The notes under the pieces are model-generated. The model was not told the origin of the DNA. It worked only from the letters and a program-made list of their open reading frames with translations, and ran no database searches. Positions 33,025 through 46,208 of a DNA stretch of 64,000 bases are shown here, one piece after another. Position numbers and translations under genes: made by a program. The stretch is from Hofstenia miamia (taxonomy: Eukaryota > Xenacoelomorpha > Acoela), in NCBI GenBank assembly GCA_004352715.1, contig SCFE01000039.1, positions 300,534 to 364,533 of the forward strand, read 5' to 3'. Each line of letters opens with the position of its first letter. Position 1 is the first letter of the stretch.

Positions 33025-34825
33025 GTTTAACTTTTTAGATTTTAAAATATGCAGTTTGAAACATCAGAATGGAACAAGTTAACATATGAAATCCATTATT
33101 TTTACTTGTAAAGTGCCTTGAAGCTGGACATTATTTACAAAATGATTTTTAGTGATTTTCAAGTTTTCAAGATAGGCTAGCTTAGTGATATTCTGTGAGC
33201 CAACCTGTACAATATATGAAAATATATAAATTTGGTAAAATTACTTTGTATAGAAAACTTAAAGTTTTACTTTTTTGATGTTGGAAGGATTTGAGAAATA
33301 TTACACTTAAATAGAAAAGCATGAGGTATGAAGGATTTTCTAACAAAATCTCACTCCTTCATTGAAGAAAAGTCACAAATTCTCAATCATCTGGTCTTTA
33401 CAGCAAGCAAAATTTTTGATAAAATATCTGTTACATAAAATATATTAAAAAAGTTTTCTCTGTTTATTTGGATATTGGAAATTTTAAGGCGATTGGGTTT
33501 TTTTAAAATCTTTAATGATTTCTTGAAAGAAATATTAACGTTTAAGTGATCAAAACTCATGAAGTAGAGTTGGAATTGGGCTTTGCCTAAAGTTGGGTTG
33601 GACTAGGCCTGGGCCGGACGTTGGCTGTGCTTGGGCTGGTTTTTGACATAGCAATTTGGGCGTGAATTGTGCCTATTGTTTCAATTGGTATTTGAAATAC
33701 AAGAAAAATTCAGTTGAAAACTTAAACTTTGCAAATGATAAAAAAACATTCTCTTTAAATTTAATCAGTCCTGTATTGTTGGTTGTTGAAATACTTCTAA
33801 AATCTAAATTTTGTTTGCTACAAGCAAAGAGCGTTTCTTAAAACTCCATCTTACTTTGTGCTGATGTTAGTTGATGATTTTAGTAGTTGAATATAAGAAA
33901 TGATATGTTCTCTAAATGATAAAATTGACAAATGCAATCCTGGGAAAAATTAGTTGTAGCAATACTTATATCACTAAATAAGTGGTGGTGGCAGGAAGAA
34001 CTTATGAAATTTGACATATATGATACCTTGGCAGTAAGGCATAGTATTCCGCAGTTGATTGCAATATTGTGAAGGGTTGTTACTTCAAAAATTGTATTAT
34101 AATGATAATGACTCTAAATACCAATATTTTTAAGCTTCTGGTGTTCAGGGCTCAGGCCACCTGAGTGTGCTTAGTACCTTTTTGCAATCATACATTTAAA
34201 GAATAGTAAACAAAAATACAAACATAGTATCTATATTTACCACCTCCAATTTTAAGGGATATATTGCTTAGATATGCAGGAAAGTATTGTTTTCCTTAAA
34301 ATATTGCATAAATTGTTGTAGTAAAAAATGTACACCATTTTAAATGAAATTCGTGTAATAAATTGTCAAAAATATTTAGTGAAGCTCCAATATTTTGTAA
34401 AACATGTAAAAATACATATAAAAATATAGGTAAACGCAAATTTAATTTTCATTTAGAATTTATTTTTAAGAAATGTTTGGATAAAAGAGTAGCAGAATAT
34501 TAATTCTCTTGTTGTGGTTCTATTTTCTTAAGGTTTGTCTACATTCAAATGTCTATTTCAAAATTAGAAGTTAAATTTTGCCATTACTGTTAATAAAATA
34601 TCTAAAGGTCAAAACTATTGATAAATTGGTTTCATTTATGCCAACAATGGCCATTATCTCACTTGACATTAGAATATTATCAATGGCAACATTTTTATAT
34701 GTTTTCCATAAAAAGTCTAAGAAAAAGATTAAAATATAAACAGTTTCAATTATAAAAAGACGAGACACATTGTGCTCTTTGATTATTGTGAGATGAAAGC
34801 CTTTAATAATTTTAACAAGAAACCA
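33025..34825. other. No gene seen
   Basis: AT-rich spacer with a conspicuous GC-rich patch at about 33575-33665 (GGGCTTTGCC, GGCCTGGGCCGG, GGGCTGG) just ahead of a 61-codon frame of no known family (33656-33841). Confidence 0.5.
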
Positions 34826-34829
34826 AAAA

Positions 34830-35345
34830 ATTTAAAAATTTTTTTGAACAATTTAAGGTTAATCTACCCATGGAAGTGAAACCAACTTAAACTTTAAAGT
34901 TCTTGAAAGTTCTTGCAAATTCGATGCTAATCTTTGAAAACATATTTTAAGAGATGTTAGCTTTTCAAAAACATTTCGGTTGGTTCCTTAATGTATACAT
35001 TTGGAACAGTTTCATCCTAAGTTACATTATTTTGCTGGAAATTTTGAATCCAAATTCAATAGTTTGATATTTTTGACAAAGGATTTTTTAAATTTTTTAT
35101 CTCCCATGCAAAGTCTAAATTGCAGTAAGAATCATTCCTTGTTATTGAAAACTAAAAAAATAAACTTATTTGCTCACAGATATACTTTAAATATGGAACA
35201 TAAAGTTTTTCCTAATTTGCTTACTCTAAAAATTTGCTTTCAAGCATTAGAATGAAATCTGCAAGAACTTGCAAGAACTTTAAAATTCAAGTTGGTCTCA
35301 CTTCCATGGATATGCACAAATTTGAAACAATTAAAAAAATTTGTC
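34830..35345. repeat. Long imperfect inverted repeat
   Basis: The core arms 34868-34926 and 35252-35309 pair as CCATGGAAGTGA.ACCAACTT…GTTCTTG.AAGTTCTTGCA with few mismatches. Weaker complementarity extends both outward (AAATTTTTTT…) and inward (CTAAT..TTGAAA). Transcription would give a long hairpin. It may be a foldback/MITE-type element; no target duplication was recognised. Confidence 0.75.
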
Positions 35346-36224
35346 TCGATTGGTAACTTTTGAGAAAATGCACATTCAATTCTATTTGGTAGACAAATGC
35401 AATCATTTACAGGAAGGGTTCACATCTCCTCTAGGAAGGACAGAACTCCCTAGCCACCAGGCCTACGGCCCTGTATGACACGTTTATTGTTGTCAATTTC
35501 AACAGAATTGAATTAGCATTGATGATGGACTAAAGCGGATATGCACGTATGCACACATAAATCAATACATTATGCAAGTTATCCAATCAAATTCATAGTG
35601 TAGTGCTTATGGGTCTCCTTGCTGCAAAATACACTATCAGTGGCGTAAAAATAATAAAGATATCCAACACCCGAAATTACCAAGAAATAAAGAAGTCTCT
35701 TCTCCTTTGTGTATAATTTAAAATTAAATAGGTTCATCTATGTTTTATAATTTTCTTTTCTAACTTAATGAGGCTTATACAGTATGAAAGAGAAATAGTT
35801 GGTGTTAATTGAGGCTTTCATGTTTTTCAGAGTGGAAACTATGTGTACTCATTTGAGCAACGTTTTTGTAGGGAATTATTGGGTTTGATCTTCAGTAGTG
35901 ATCTAATATTTTATTTCATAAGTAAATGTATATAAAGTAATCGGCTTCGTCTATCAAAGCAAATGAAAGTTAGTTAATTTACATGGCGTCAGTCAATGTG
36001 AATTTCTGTCGAATCAAATTCAAAGCAACTGTGGGTCAGTACTTTAATATTCGCACGCTCAAACCACAGGTGGTTGGGTTTGTCTATGGAAGCTTAGTTT
36101 AACCTGTATTCTATTGTTTTAGTCCATCATTTACTCTTCCATTTAGAATATGTACAAAATTGGGATTTGAATTTTGGGTTTAGATTAAATCGAAGTGTTT
36201 GATTAAACTGATTTTACATTTGGG
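35346..36224. other. No gene seen
   Basis: No coding, RNA or repeat feature supported. Confidence 0.5.
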
Positions 36225-36717
36225 TTAAAATAAATTGGGCATGCGTAGGAGCTGGGTGCGATTTCGCGACATAGCGTCATCCCTGATGGGGTATCTGCTT
36301 GATTTGATTTGGATCAAAAATGTTACAAGGCACAGCAATACTTTATATATTGGTGAAAAACGCATGCAAATGAGAATCACCATAACTACCAACGCTTGAA
36401 AATACAAAATTGTAACAATCATATATTTGCTGCAAATATCCCGATGAAATCCAGTTTTTGAAATTTATATCATAGAGATTTGAAAACATGTAGATCTTGG
36501 CATAGTAAATGAACCATTCTGGAGTTAGTAGTTTTATTATCAAGAAATTTGAACTGTAAGCAGCAATTAATAAACACTAAAAGAGAAAAATTTTATCCCA
36601 AATCCGTTCAGAAAGGAATACCGATAGCAGTTTTGAATTGAAACCTCTACATCCAGTTAATGAAAAAAACTAATACCACTGCTTAAAATCTAGCAAATAC
36701 AATATTTGAGTTAGTCT

Positions 36718-36963
36718 ATGGAATCAAATAAAATGAATGTTACCGATGCAGCAATAACGCTGATTTCAGTTACTTATTTTATAGATGTAACTACTGAATC
36801 CCTGAAGCATTTGGGTTTGTGGTCAAATGCATGTTTCTTTGACCGCTGGATTGTTTGGATTTTCATTGAAATTTCGAAAAAATTTGCTGAGACATTCTTT
36901 GAAGTCCATGCATTGTTCAGAGTGCTACTTGCATTCACTAACAATTCTTTGGGCATTGCATAA
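36718..36963. other. ORFs open on both strands, unrecognised
   Basis: Plus strand: an 81-codon frame (NACFFDRWIVWIFIEISKKF region). Minus strand over the same bases (36956-36774): 60 codons (SKNVSANFFEISMKIQTIQR, DHKPKCFRDSVVTSIK). The minus version is more protein-like in composition. Neither matches a family I recognise. Two more minus frames at 36225-36543 are equally uncertain. Confidence 0.2.
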
Positions 36964-37803
36964 ATTAAAGCATATGGGAATTATAGGCCATACCAGAAAA
37001 AAATTGAATTTTTCTTCAAATTCTATAACTATGAATATATTTTAGCTTTTATTCCAGCATCACAAAATATAAAACTACTTTTTTTCAATTGCTTCTTGTT
37101 AATCACACAGGTAGTACTGAGCGCTATTATAATTATTTAAAAAATTTGATGGGTTACTAGTTTTATAATTGATTATTTCTACACAAGTCGATAAGATGTT
37201 GAAAGATTTATGTTGGCGAGGGTGAATTAATGTTTGATAAGGTAACCAATTTCGATTAGAAAATACAGTAGCACCTCAGGCGGTATCATTTCAATTACTG
37301 AAAAAATTAAGATTAATACTTCTTGTAGGACTTTGGGGATTTAACTAAACTCAATCAATCAATTAAAAAAACATAATAATAAAGTCTTGGAAACTCCGCA
37401 AATTCCATTTAGTTAATGTTTTCCTGTTTACATTACTACTAAGTTACCTGTTACATAGGATACGGGCCTGAGTCAATCAACTTTTCATTGCATGCAAACG
37501 AAATATCTAAGAATATAATTGATAGAGAAAATCCTTATGAATTAATTTGTATCCTTACCAAAAACGTAAGGTTTTAACTGAGTACTTTACTAAAAATATA
37601 ATTAAAAGTTAATCGTAATAAACCCAGTTAATAATGTCTTCTCAAATATCCATAAGCAGTTACCTAATAACATTATGCGCAATGATCAAGAAATTTTTGA
37701 AGATGAAAACTATGAATATGAATGAGTAAATATCTTGAGAGTTAAGTATAGTTGCATCATTTGGACTCGAAAACATTTCCACGAAATGTAAACCAGGTTT
37801 AAT

Positions 37804-37835
37804 CAGGGTTGCATAATGAATAAGACTTTCATTCC
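37804..37835 (+). mobile_element. Single hAT-like terminus
   Basis: CAGGGTTGCATAATGAATAAG resembles the left end of the hAT element at 29093 (CAGGGTTGCATATGG), and TTTCATTCC sequence follows. No matching right end was found downstream, so it may be an orphan end. Confidence 0.35.
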
Positions 37836-39228
37836 ATTATGGGCATGGTCGGTTTCAGGAAGATAAAAAACCACGGGCTGGTAATGATAGCAAATTATGC
37901 TACCCGCACACCCCTAATCGCCATGCATATACAATAACCTTATTTCCACGTGTGTTACTTTTACGTAACAAAGCAATTTGTTTGATTTCGAAAAATTTTA
38001 TCCAAGCCTGTAAAGAAATATGGAAAGGTTTTTACGTGGACACGTCTATGGGGTAGGGCCCAATGATGAAGATGTTAGCTAAAAAATGAGAAATGCGATT
38101 TTTGTAAAAATTTTTTCGCTACCTAGTTTTCAGATAATGAGGCGGTCTAATGCCAATGAGAATAAGAATTATTTTTTTGTTAATCCCGTTCCAGGCGCGC
38201 TGTGCGCAGTCAGAGCTTGTCATTAGTTCATGAGTTTTAAGGATTTAAAAATTTTTTCTTGTAGTCATCAAAGATTTTGAAACAATAGGGTTATTATAAA
38301 TTATTTTATCTTGATTGGATTTTGAAAAGAACTAAAACTGATATTAACGGAAATAATTACCAGATATAAAATTGAAATACCCTCCATGATTCCACAATAA
38401 GGCCTCCAAGCCTTTCATGCCGTGAATCAGCGTAGATGAAAAAATACAATTTTAATATAGGGTTCCATTTCAAAAATCTACTGCGTACTTTTGCACCCAA
38501 TATAGCACGTGTCTGAACTAAGTTGTCATTTCTGTTCAGATTAAAGTCAATTGATGACCTACGGATAAGACTCTGCGGAACCACTCAGTCCCATGCGACT
38601 AGGACAAAATATTTCCATGGACTTGGACTAACATGTGACTGGGACCAGAAATGAAGAACTACGTATTCTGAATGTCACTCATAATTTTGTTCGAAATACA
38701 TGTAGAAAATTTCATGGGATTGGAATATAAAAAATGCAATAGGCTAAATAGACCTGAAACCAGTAAAATTCTGGTCCCATAGAACTCTAACATTCAGCTC
38801 CAAAATTTTCGGAAGGATGTGGAAATTAGAAACACAAAGAAATGTTTATAAAATATTTGTGGAAATGGAGGGCAATCAAATTTCCATATTGAAGCATGGG
38901 TTTAATGAGCAATTTGTATAACAAAAAATTCAATAAATACAAAACAATTGACGCTATTTATTGGTCAGTTTGAATAATTAAGTGCATTGAGAAGCATACG
39001 TAAGGTAATCAATTCGCATTACATTTTGCTTGAAAATAGACTAATAAACAAAACAGAAATTCGATCCAAACTTTTATAGAGTAAACAATTTATTTCTAAC
39101 TACAGTTGTTAAAACATTTCATAGTATTTCATGTTACGTTATGACAATCTATAAATTGATTGGCACAGACTGCAGCCTATTGAAATCTAGCAAGAAATTG
39201 GTTTAAATATTGTCAAAATGTAAGTTTA
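37836..39228. other. Intergenic, upstream of the GPCR gene
   Basis: Contains an unrecognised 75-codon minus frame (38357-38584, ending RLGGLIVESWRVFQFYIW). Otherwise no supported feature. A promoter for the GPCR cannot be picked out. Confidence 0.4.
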
Positions 39229-40102
39229 ATGAAAATCATGAATTCGTCTGATTATAGACCTTCGTTTTCTGCTGACTATGAAAATGCTTCGATTTCTATG
39301 AGAATATATTGTTCTGCTGTCTCTTGTGTGGGAATCATTGGAAATGTTTCTGTAATCAGAGCATTTTTCTTTAAAGAAGAGATCAAAAAGTTAATGGGGC
39401 CGGCTTCTTTGTTAATTGTTTCTTTGGCTTTTCTCGATCTCTTGGCGTGTCTAAATTTAATTCCCGGCCTGATTTTTTCTCGTTTATTTAAACAAATCCT
39501 TAATATACCGGTAATTTGCCAGTTAATTGGAAGTCACTTTATTATGTGGTACGCAGGGGCTGGGAGTGCATGGCATATGGTAAGTATTGCGTTTGACAGA
39601 TATCTTGCAGTAACCAAGTCTGTTTGGCACCGGGCCAATTACACAACAAACAAAGTTGTAGTTATGTGTATAACTGCTCATCTTATAGGTGGCAGTCTTT
39701 ATTGTTTCTTTGCACTTTTCCACCACGTCATAGATGGTGTGTGCTATTTTTCAACAAAACTTCACAGTAAATACTACCGACTGCTAATTAACATCGAATT
39801 TGTTTTCATATTGGTTTTACCCTCTATTCTGTTGCTTTTCTTTTACGGCAATATATTTTTTGAGTTGAAGAGGTCAAAATCCTCAGTGGCAAAGAAAGGA
39901 CAGGTTAAAGTGGTCAGAACTATGTTTATTGTAAGTATTTATTATGTATCAACCCAAGATTAACATGAATTTTTGAAAGCTGTAGTTAATTACATTTAGT
40001 CTAAATAATAATAATAACAATTGCAGCAATTTATTACATTAAATAGTGTACATTACAAACTCTACAAATTACATAATAGTAAAAATATATAAATGATATA
40101 AA

Positions 40103-40141
<39 letters not shown>

Positions 40142-40536
40142 GTTAAATGTGATTTTGGAATACGTGAAAGTTGTTATTATCTCCTAGATCTTTAATTTTT
40201 TTTCTAGATTTGTGATAATTAGATTCCGATCGCGATTCATAATCTAGTTTCTTCTATTGTTATCATTTTTAACTATTTATATAATTATTTACGTATTTCT
40301 GTATTATTTACATAAATTATTCTGGATTGGTTTAGGTTTTTGTTGTCTATTTGGCTTGTTGGGCACCCAATATTATTTGGTCCTTCACAGGTGGTTTCAC
40401 TGACGATAATATTCTTAATTTAACCGTTGCAACTGTGTTTTTAAACAATTGCTTGAATCCTCTTATCTACGCTTACAGTATTGCTCCTTTCCGAAATGCA
40501 ATTTTACCATCTTTTTTTAAGAAAAGCAAGGAGTAA
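39229..40536 (+). CDS. Class A (rhodopsin-like) GPCR, two coding exons
   Basis: Seven-transmembrane receptor for signalling through G proteins at the plasma membrane. Exon 1 is 39229-39930 (donor GTAAGT), exon 2 is 40336-40536 (acceptor TTTAG), phase 0, about 300 residues with no stop or shift. Visible landmarks: TM1 with IIGNVSVI (GN pair), TM2 SLAFLDLLACL (conserved Asp), TM3 starting at the disulfide Cys (ICQLIG) and ending FDRYLAV (DRY), ECL2 Cys in GVCYF, TM5 LPSILLLFFYG (Pro), TM6 ACWAPN (CWxP), TM7 NNCLNPLIYAY (NPxxY), then helix 8 FRNAI. The usual TM4 Trp is not evident. N-terminal NSS is a glycosylation site. The ligand cannot be inferred; orphan. The first Met is used; a second in-frame Met follows three codons later. 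A related exon relic lies at 58604. Confidence 0.9.
40104..40142. repeat. (GT)n microsatellite in the GPCR intron
   Basis: About a dozen GT units followed by GTATGTATGT, inside the 405-bp intron. Confidence 0.95.
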
Positions 40537-41599
40537 CATTGTATTATTCAAATGTCTAGTTCTTATTCATTGAATGCATTTTGGAACCAAATGTGAACAG
40601 ACACTTTCATCGCAGCAGACATTATATTTCTGCATGAGTGTTTAGTATATGTGGTTTCTCTTAAAATATTGTTTTCAATAGATTTGCTATTATTAAGCAT
40701 GAACCATTGCATTTACAAATTCAATACTATTTATCAGTAATATCACACATTCTACTATTGACTTTCCCTCGAATAAAATTGACATACTGATTTTTAAAAT
40801 GTAATTAGTTTGGAATTGCCAATTAGAACAAACTGTTGGAAATTTGGTCCAACCTAAATTTCATCATATTTTTTATTTTTTTAAAAAGCTAAAATCAAAT
40901 GTGAGTTTAGATTTTTTTAATAAAAAAACAAAAGAGTGAATTTGTTACACAAATTTCAATGTCAATGAGTCAATGAAAATCTGTAAAGCCACTAATTTAT
41001 TAGTGTAGTTTATTACTTGGTGTTGATTTGCTTAAGATTTACAGAGTAAAAATAAATGTCGAATAAAGCTTTTTGAAATGAATACCGATAAGTTTCAGAC
41101 TAAGCTTTACCATCAAATAATTTACACTGACTTAAAAATTTAGCAAATTTAACATTTAGATTTAAATAGTATTGTTCTAATAACAATATTTTTTATTATT
41201 CTCTCAGCTGCTTTTCGCTTTATTGAAAACCTAACCATTTGCCTTATGCTTGTTATTAACACTCAAATATCGTGAGTTCACACGAACTTGAGCGTTGCTT
41301 ACTTTTTTATTATAATGGTTGTATGAATTATTTGTAAGTGTTTTTTATTAAAATTTAAATAAAGTTTTTATATTCAATAATTTTATATTCGAAAAGTACC
41401 AACCAATTTCATCACATTAAGGTAAGCCAGGGGAACATTAAGCTCAATTATAAATTGCTATAACGTGGAGTGCCTTGAAGTTTCCATTGCCGATCATTTA
41501 TTCAACTATTTCGACAAATCTAAATTTCAAAATCGTTTAACTTCTTTGTAGCATTTAACGAGTGAACATTACGCATTATTAATTTGATTTAGTATAGGA
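40537..41599. other. GPCR 3' flank, no other gene seen
   Basis: AT-rich. AATAAA hexamers (for example about 40774) could serve the GPCR transcript, but such hexamers are common here. Confidence 0.4.
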
Positions 41600-41825
41600 G
41601 AGGTTTTCGAGTACTCGAATTGAGAAGAACTCGATCGAAAAAATTCGAAAAAGAAACCATTAAAACTTGAATTCGAATTCAATCGAAAATACCGTAAAGT
41701 TTTTTTATATTTCAGCTTCAATCTCAAGCAATTATTTTTTTAGCTTACGAAGCTAGGAATTATTAAAAAAAACAAATATTTTTTTACTTTAAAAACTCGG
41801 AAATACAACAAACTCGAAAACCCTG
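41600..41825. mobile_element. Small hAT-like MITE
   Basis: About 226 bp with inverted ends GAGGTTTTCGAGT (41600) and the complement of CAGGGTTTTCGAGT (ending 41825). The interior is rich in TCGAA/TTCGAATT motifs. Flanking octamers GTATAGGA and TTGTAGGG match only 5 of 8, so the target duplication is weak. No coding capacity. Confidence 0.5.
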
Positions 41826-42640
41826 TTGTAGGGTGCCCCTTCACAGGGGAATTGGAGGAAAACTAAATTTCTTAATAAAATTTTACTTTAAAATTTGAAT
41901 TCACAATGCCAAACTTGAGCCTAGTGCTAAACATCAAAGTTATTTTGTTAATCATTGCAGAAATATGTTGTGAAAATGAGTGTGCCAATACTTATTAGCA
42001 GGACTGTATTTAACATAAATGAAGTTTCATGAAGAGAGGAAAATAACAGCTAAATTAAAGAAAACCATTTTAATCGCAAAATTACTTGTGCTATGAAAGG
42101 TTGTGACATCTATTTTTTTCAGTCCAACGGTCAAGTGCTCAATCAGAACGTGATTCTTATTAAAATGGACTTCCTATCAATGATAGGCGATCACTACTTT
42201 ACAGAAACGTATTAGGCTCAAATGGCATTGACGATTGGTATGGGGACACATATTTAAATTTATGGCTATCTCAGGAAACAGTACGTGATTATTTTCGTCT
42301 TGTCTTTAGTATTCCATGGATTAAAAGTAAATTTAACACAATACATTAAGATCATTCCTTCATTAGTTGGAATTTTCGAAGCCAATACTGTTGTCATGAA
42401 ATAATTTTCTATATGTGAATTTGTAGTTAGTGCAAATTGCAGGTTTTTGAACTGAATTATAATATTAGTAACCCATGTAAGAATGTTAAGAACTCCTCAT
42501 CAATAGAAGCAAAAATAGTCAAGCAGTGAAGCAAACAATAACGGCCGTAAAAAGGCTGTTGCTAATGTTTTACAGCTGCAGACGGCCATGGCCCCAAAAC
42601 CTAAAGTTAACAACTTTGATTTGCTATATTTTGCAAATTG

Positions 42641-42642
<2 letters not shown>
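41826..42642. other. No gene seen
   Basis: No supported feature between the MITE and the microsatellite. Confidence 0.5.
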
Positions 42643-42673
<31 letters not shown>

Positions 42674-42770
42674 NNNNNNNNNNNNNNNNNNNNNNNNNNN
42701 NNNNNNNNNNNNNNNNNNNNNNNNNNNNNNNNNNNNNNNNNNNNNNNNNNNNNNNNNNATATATATATAT
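42643..42770. repeat. (TA)n microsatellite with assembly gap
   Basis: (TA)n flanks 85 N (42674-42758). Confidence 0.9.
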
Positions 42771-43429
42771 TTAAGATGTGCTACTTTTATCACAAAATTT
42801 CTAAATGCTTTTAAAAAAAACTGAATAATTTCTATTTTAATTTTGTCATATTATTTTGAAAAAAAATGCCTAAAATCTCAACACAATAACTATTATGTTT
42901 CATAGCCTCTTTTACCACTTTCTTAGTGTTTCGGAAATGGTCGAAGTTCACGTCTATTTCACAAAGTTTGAATAAGAGGCAGTGACGTCTTTAGCATGTG
43001 AGGGCCCGGAGGAAAAATATGAACTATATCCAAAACTAATGACCCATTAGGCTTATGCTCATATATATTTAGGTAAAACTGCTTTAGGCTATTACATAAT
43101 TTGAAAAATATAATTAGAGACAATCGTATATATTTTCCTAGATAGTATGCCTATAATTATATATCTTTGTAATTAGTCGTTTCCAAGCAGTTTAGGATGT
43201 CTGTACTATACCTAAAAAATCGATTTACTAAGTATATACTGTATACATGCACGTAACGGTAACAATTTCAAAGCCCGTTATTCCTTTTTAGCATCTTTCA
43301 TTAGTATTATTAAAAAACATTTGAAATTCGTTTTTGCCACTTCAAAATAATATAATAATAAATATTAATATTTTAGATAACCTAATAAAATTTAAAAATG
43401 TAGAAATTTATATAATATTATAGAATCAT

Positions 43430-44220
43430 CACCCAGGCTGAAATGTGTTATTATAATGATCTATTTAGTTACACGGCCATGCAGTTTCTCCTTAGCGGGT
43501 AATGTCTAACTTTGTTGAACCCTTTGTCTCTAATATACTTTACAATTTGAACCCACGTAAGCACAACAGATAACTGCTACTGCTTAGGTAGATCCAAGAG
43601 ACTCTAGTTCGAGATTGTCAAAGTGGGCAAATGTCCGAAGCGGTATCCAGTCGCCGAGAGTCCATCCGCTGCTCCGAGGTTCCATATTCCAGCAATTCAG
43701 CTCAAGCTCAAAGGACAATGTTTATTATGTGTGCCTAACTAATTGTGCGAAATAAACCCAGTCACAATTCGAATTATCTCTCACACTAGATGTTGTGTGG
43801 TGTTACCGTAATAACATAATAAACAATGATGCATTGACGCTAGCTGCTTAAACAAATGAAAGAACTATGTAATAACTAGAGCAGCTTCCTAGCCTACATA
43901 TAATACGGTTAAAATAGCAACACGGCACGTGACTAGCTGCGACTAGATAAAAAGTAAACTGTATATAAACTATAACTACAGCAGCTTCCTAACCTACACT
44001 TAAAAATAATAAAAACTAACAATTCGATAATACATATATTAACGGTCATTATCGGACTTCTATGATGTAAGGAATTTGGATATAAAATAAAATAAATAGT
44101 ACTTAGGGCTGGCTGACTAGCCTATCTCGGATTTATTAATATATGAAAACCGCACGATCGCTAGCCAGCTAAGCATGCTTAAAAATCTCCCTATACCTAA
44201 CTTAAATGTGGTACTCAACA
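43430..44220 (-). mobile_element. Relic LTR related to the 11483-12625 family
   Basis: AGAATCATCACCC…GGCCATG (43430) is shared with 11382. GGGCAAATGTCCGAAGCGG (43635) matches the complement of the 3.2-5.1 kb LTR (GGGCATCTGCCCAAAGCGG). AGCAGCTTCCTAGCCTACAT (43880, again 43981) and CTCCCTATACCTAACTTAAA (44190) also match LTR positions. It is diverged and truncated before its TATA region. Confidence 0.6.
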
Positions 44221-44229
44221 AGGCTAATA

Positions 44230-44746
44230 CCATTACATATCCCCTCGCAACAGCCTTATGATCGCTACGCACATGAAATGCTTAGCTGCGCATTTTAAGT
44301 AATTAATCAAACCAAATAAAGATAACTTAAATTCCGAGAAATTTATTTTCCATCAATCAAATATTTCACTTCGAACCTATTTACAGTAATTCATGCAAAC
44401 ATATTTATTATGGAAACAAGTACCTGTCACTATTTCAATTTCTGCAGTCCACGTAGAATATTTCTGCGTGCTAAAGACTGCGTGCTAAAATTCACGTGGA
44501 GCGATTCGGCCACTAGTGATTTTACAAAAAATGAAAGCGGCAAATACTTGCTTTACAATTTTTTCAAATTACTTGAGATGATGCTAATTCTATTAAATGA
44601 TAAATAAGAAAATCATAGTTTTATGTTCTGAATATAATGTTCGGTCTTCATTTCTTTTTCTTTTCTTCTGTCATTTAATGGATTATGCTACAATATGCCT
44701 ATATTAAAAATATTGTAATAAAGATAATATTGTTATATTAGTGAAC

Positions 44747-44778
<32 letters not shown>

Positions 44779-45918
44779 GTATTTAAATACATTGCAAGAA
44801 TAAAATTATTTAATTTATTTTATATATTTTACCTAATTCAATTCAATAAAATTTGAGTAACAGCATAAATGTTTTATACATAAATAAAGTAATAAAGTAA
44901 TAAATAACTATATTTTATTTTAGGAAATTTTTCTTGATTTTTCTGAAACGCTTTGAATTATGAAATACTCTTATTAATAGCAAAAAGAAAATTATTTTCA
45001 AAAATCTATAACTTCAAACTTTTATATGTAATTTTGTCCGAAATTTTTTCGCAGTTGTTTGGTCCGAATCCTTCTTCGCAGAAACTTTTCGTGATTAATG
45101 TAAATATAATCGAAATTCATTCTCTAATTAACCGAATATATTTTAGGTAAAATACTAATTGGCTGATAGTTTTCAATTATATTATTTTTTCCGCCGTTAT
45201 ATATAACGCAAACAAGGATGATTCCAAACTTTTTGAAATGCGCTGAAAACTAAGACTGTTTTAAGTAAATTTAATAAATGTTTACTTTTAATAAATTAAT
45301 GTCAATTATATTTAGCTCACTATTTTCAAATGAAATATGGTCTTCAATACAGTAATGTAGAGCATAGGGATTGAAAATATTTGATAAAAAGATTTGCTAT
45401 GTTAATGCTGGAAATAACTGCAAAATCATTCTAGAAAATAGGTCTTGGGAATGCAACGTTCTTTAGAAATTTCAGTAATTTCTAACATGCACCAATTGAA
45501 GATAAATCAGCGAATTCTTTCATGTATAGAATTCTATCCAACTCTATCTCTTGTGAATAAGACTCAATGTAAGAGAATCTCACTTCAGAATGTTTACTTT
45601 TTACACAAAACTATTCAACAGCAAGTCTTAGGATGAGGAAAGCATGATCAGATTCAACGTGGTGGAACATTTCCTTACTTTTTTATTATTGGAAAATAAT
45701 GTATGTATTCCCAATTTTTTTCATCTCAAATTCAATAAATCTTATATAGAAATAGTTTTGAGAATAATATATCCCATTTGATTTCAGGCATATTAATGTC
45801 ATCATATATATCTACCTATGCTTTGTCAAATATAATACAGTTCATTGTAAAATTTTATATTAAAATTGAGAATTTGAAGTAAACTATCAAAACTAGGGCG
45901 ATATATACTGTTTTTGGT

Positions 45919-45920
<2 letters not shown>
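44230..45920. other. No gene seen
   Basis: AT-rich, with (TA)n at about 44747-44773. Short plus frames at 44410, 44953 and 45445 have no recognisable domain and are probably chance. Confidence 0.5.
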
Positions 45921-45949
<29 letters not shown>

Positions 45950-46171
45950 NNNNNNNNNNNNNNNNNNNNNNNNNNNNNNNNNNNNNNNNNNNNNNNNNNN
46001 NNNNNNNNNNNNNNNNNNNNNNNNNNNNNNNNNNNNNNNNNNNNNNNNNNNNNNNNNNNNNNNNNNNNNNNNNNNNNNNNNNNNNNNNNNNNNNNNNNNN
46101 NNNNNNNNNNNNNNNNNNNNNNNNNNNNNNNNNNNNNNNNNNNNNNNNNNNNNNNNNNNNNNNNNNAATAC

Positions 46172-46207
<36 letters not shown>
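45921..46207. repeat. (TA)n microsatellite with assembly gap
   Basis: (TA)n flanks 217 N (45950-46166). The mariner element begins directly at its right edge. Confidence 0.9.

Positions 46208-46208
<1 letters not shown>

Noticed and set aside
36225-36543. Two overlapping minus frames of 65-66 codons as a gene
   Set aside because: They overlap in different frames, have no motif and no splice context; likely chance.
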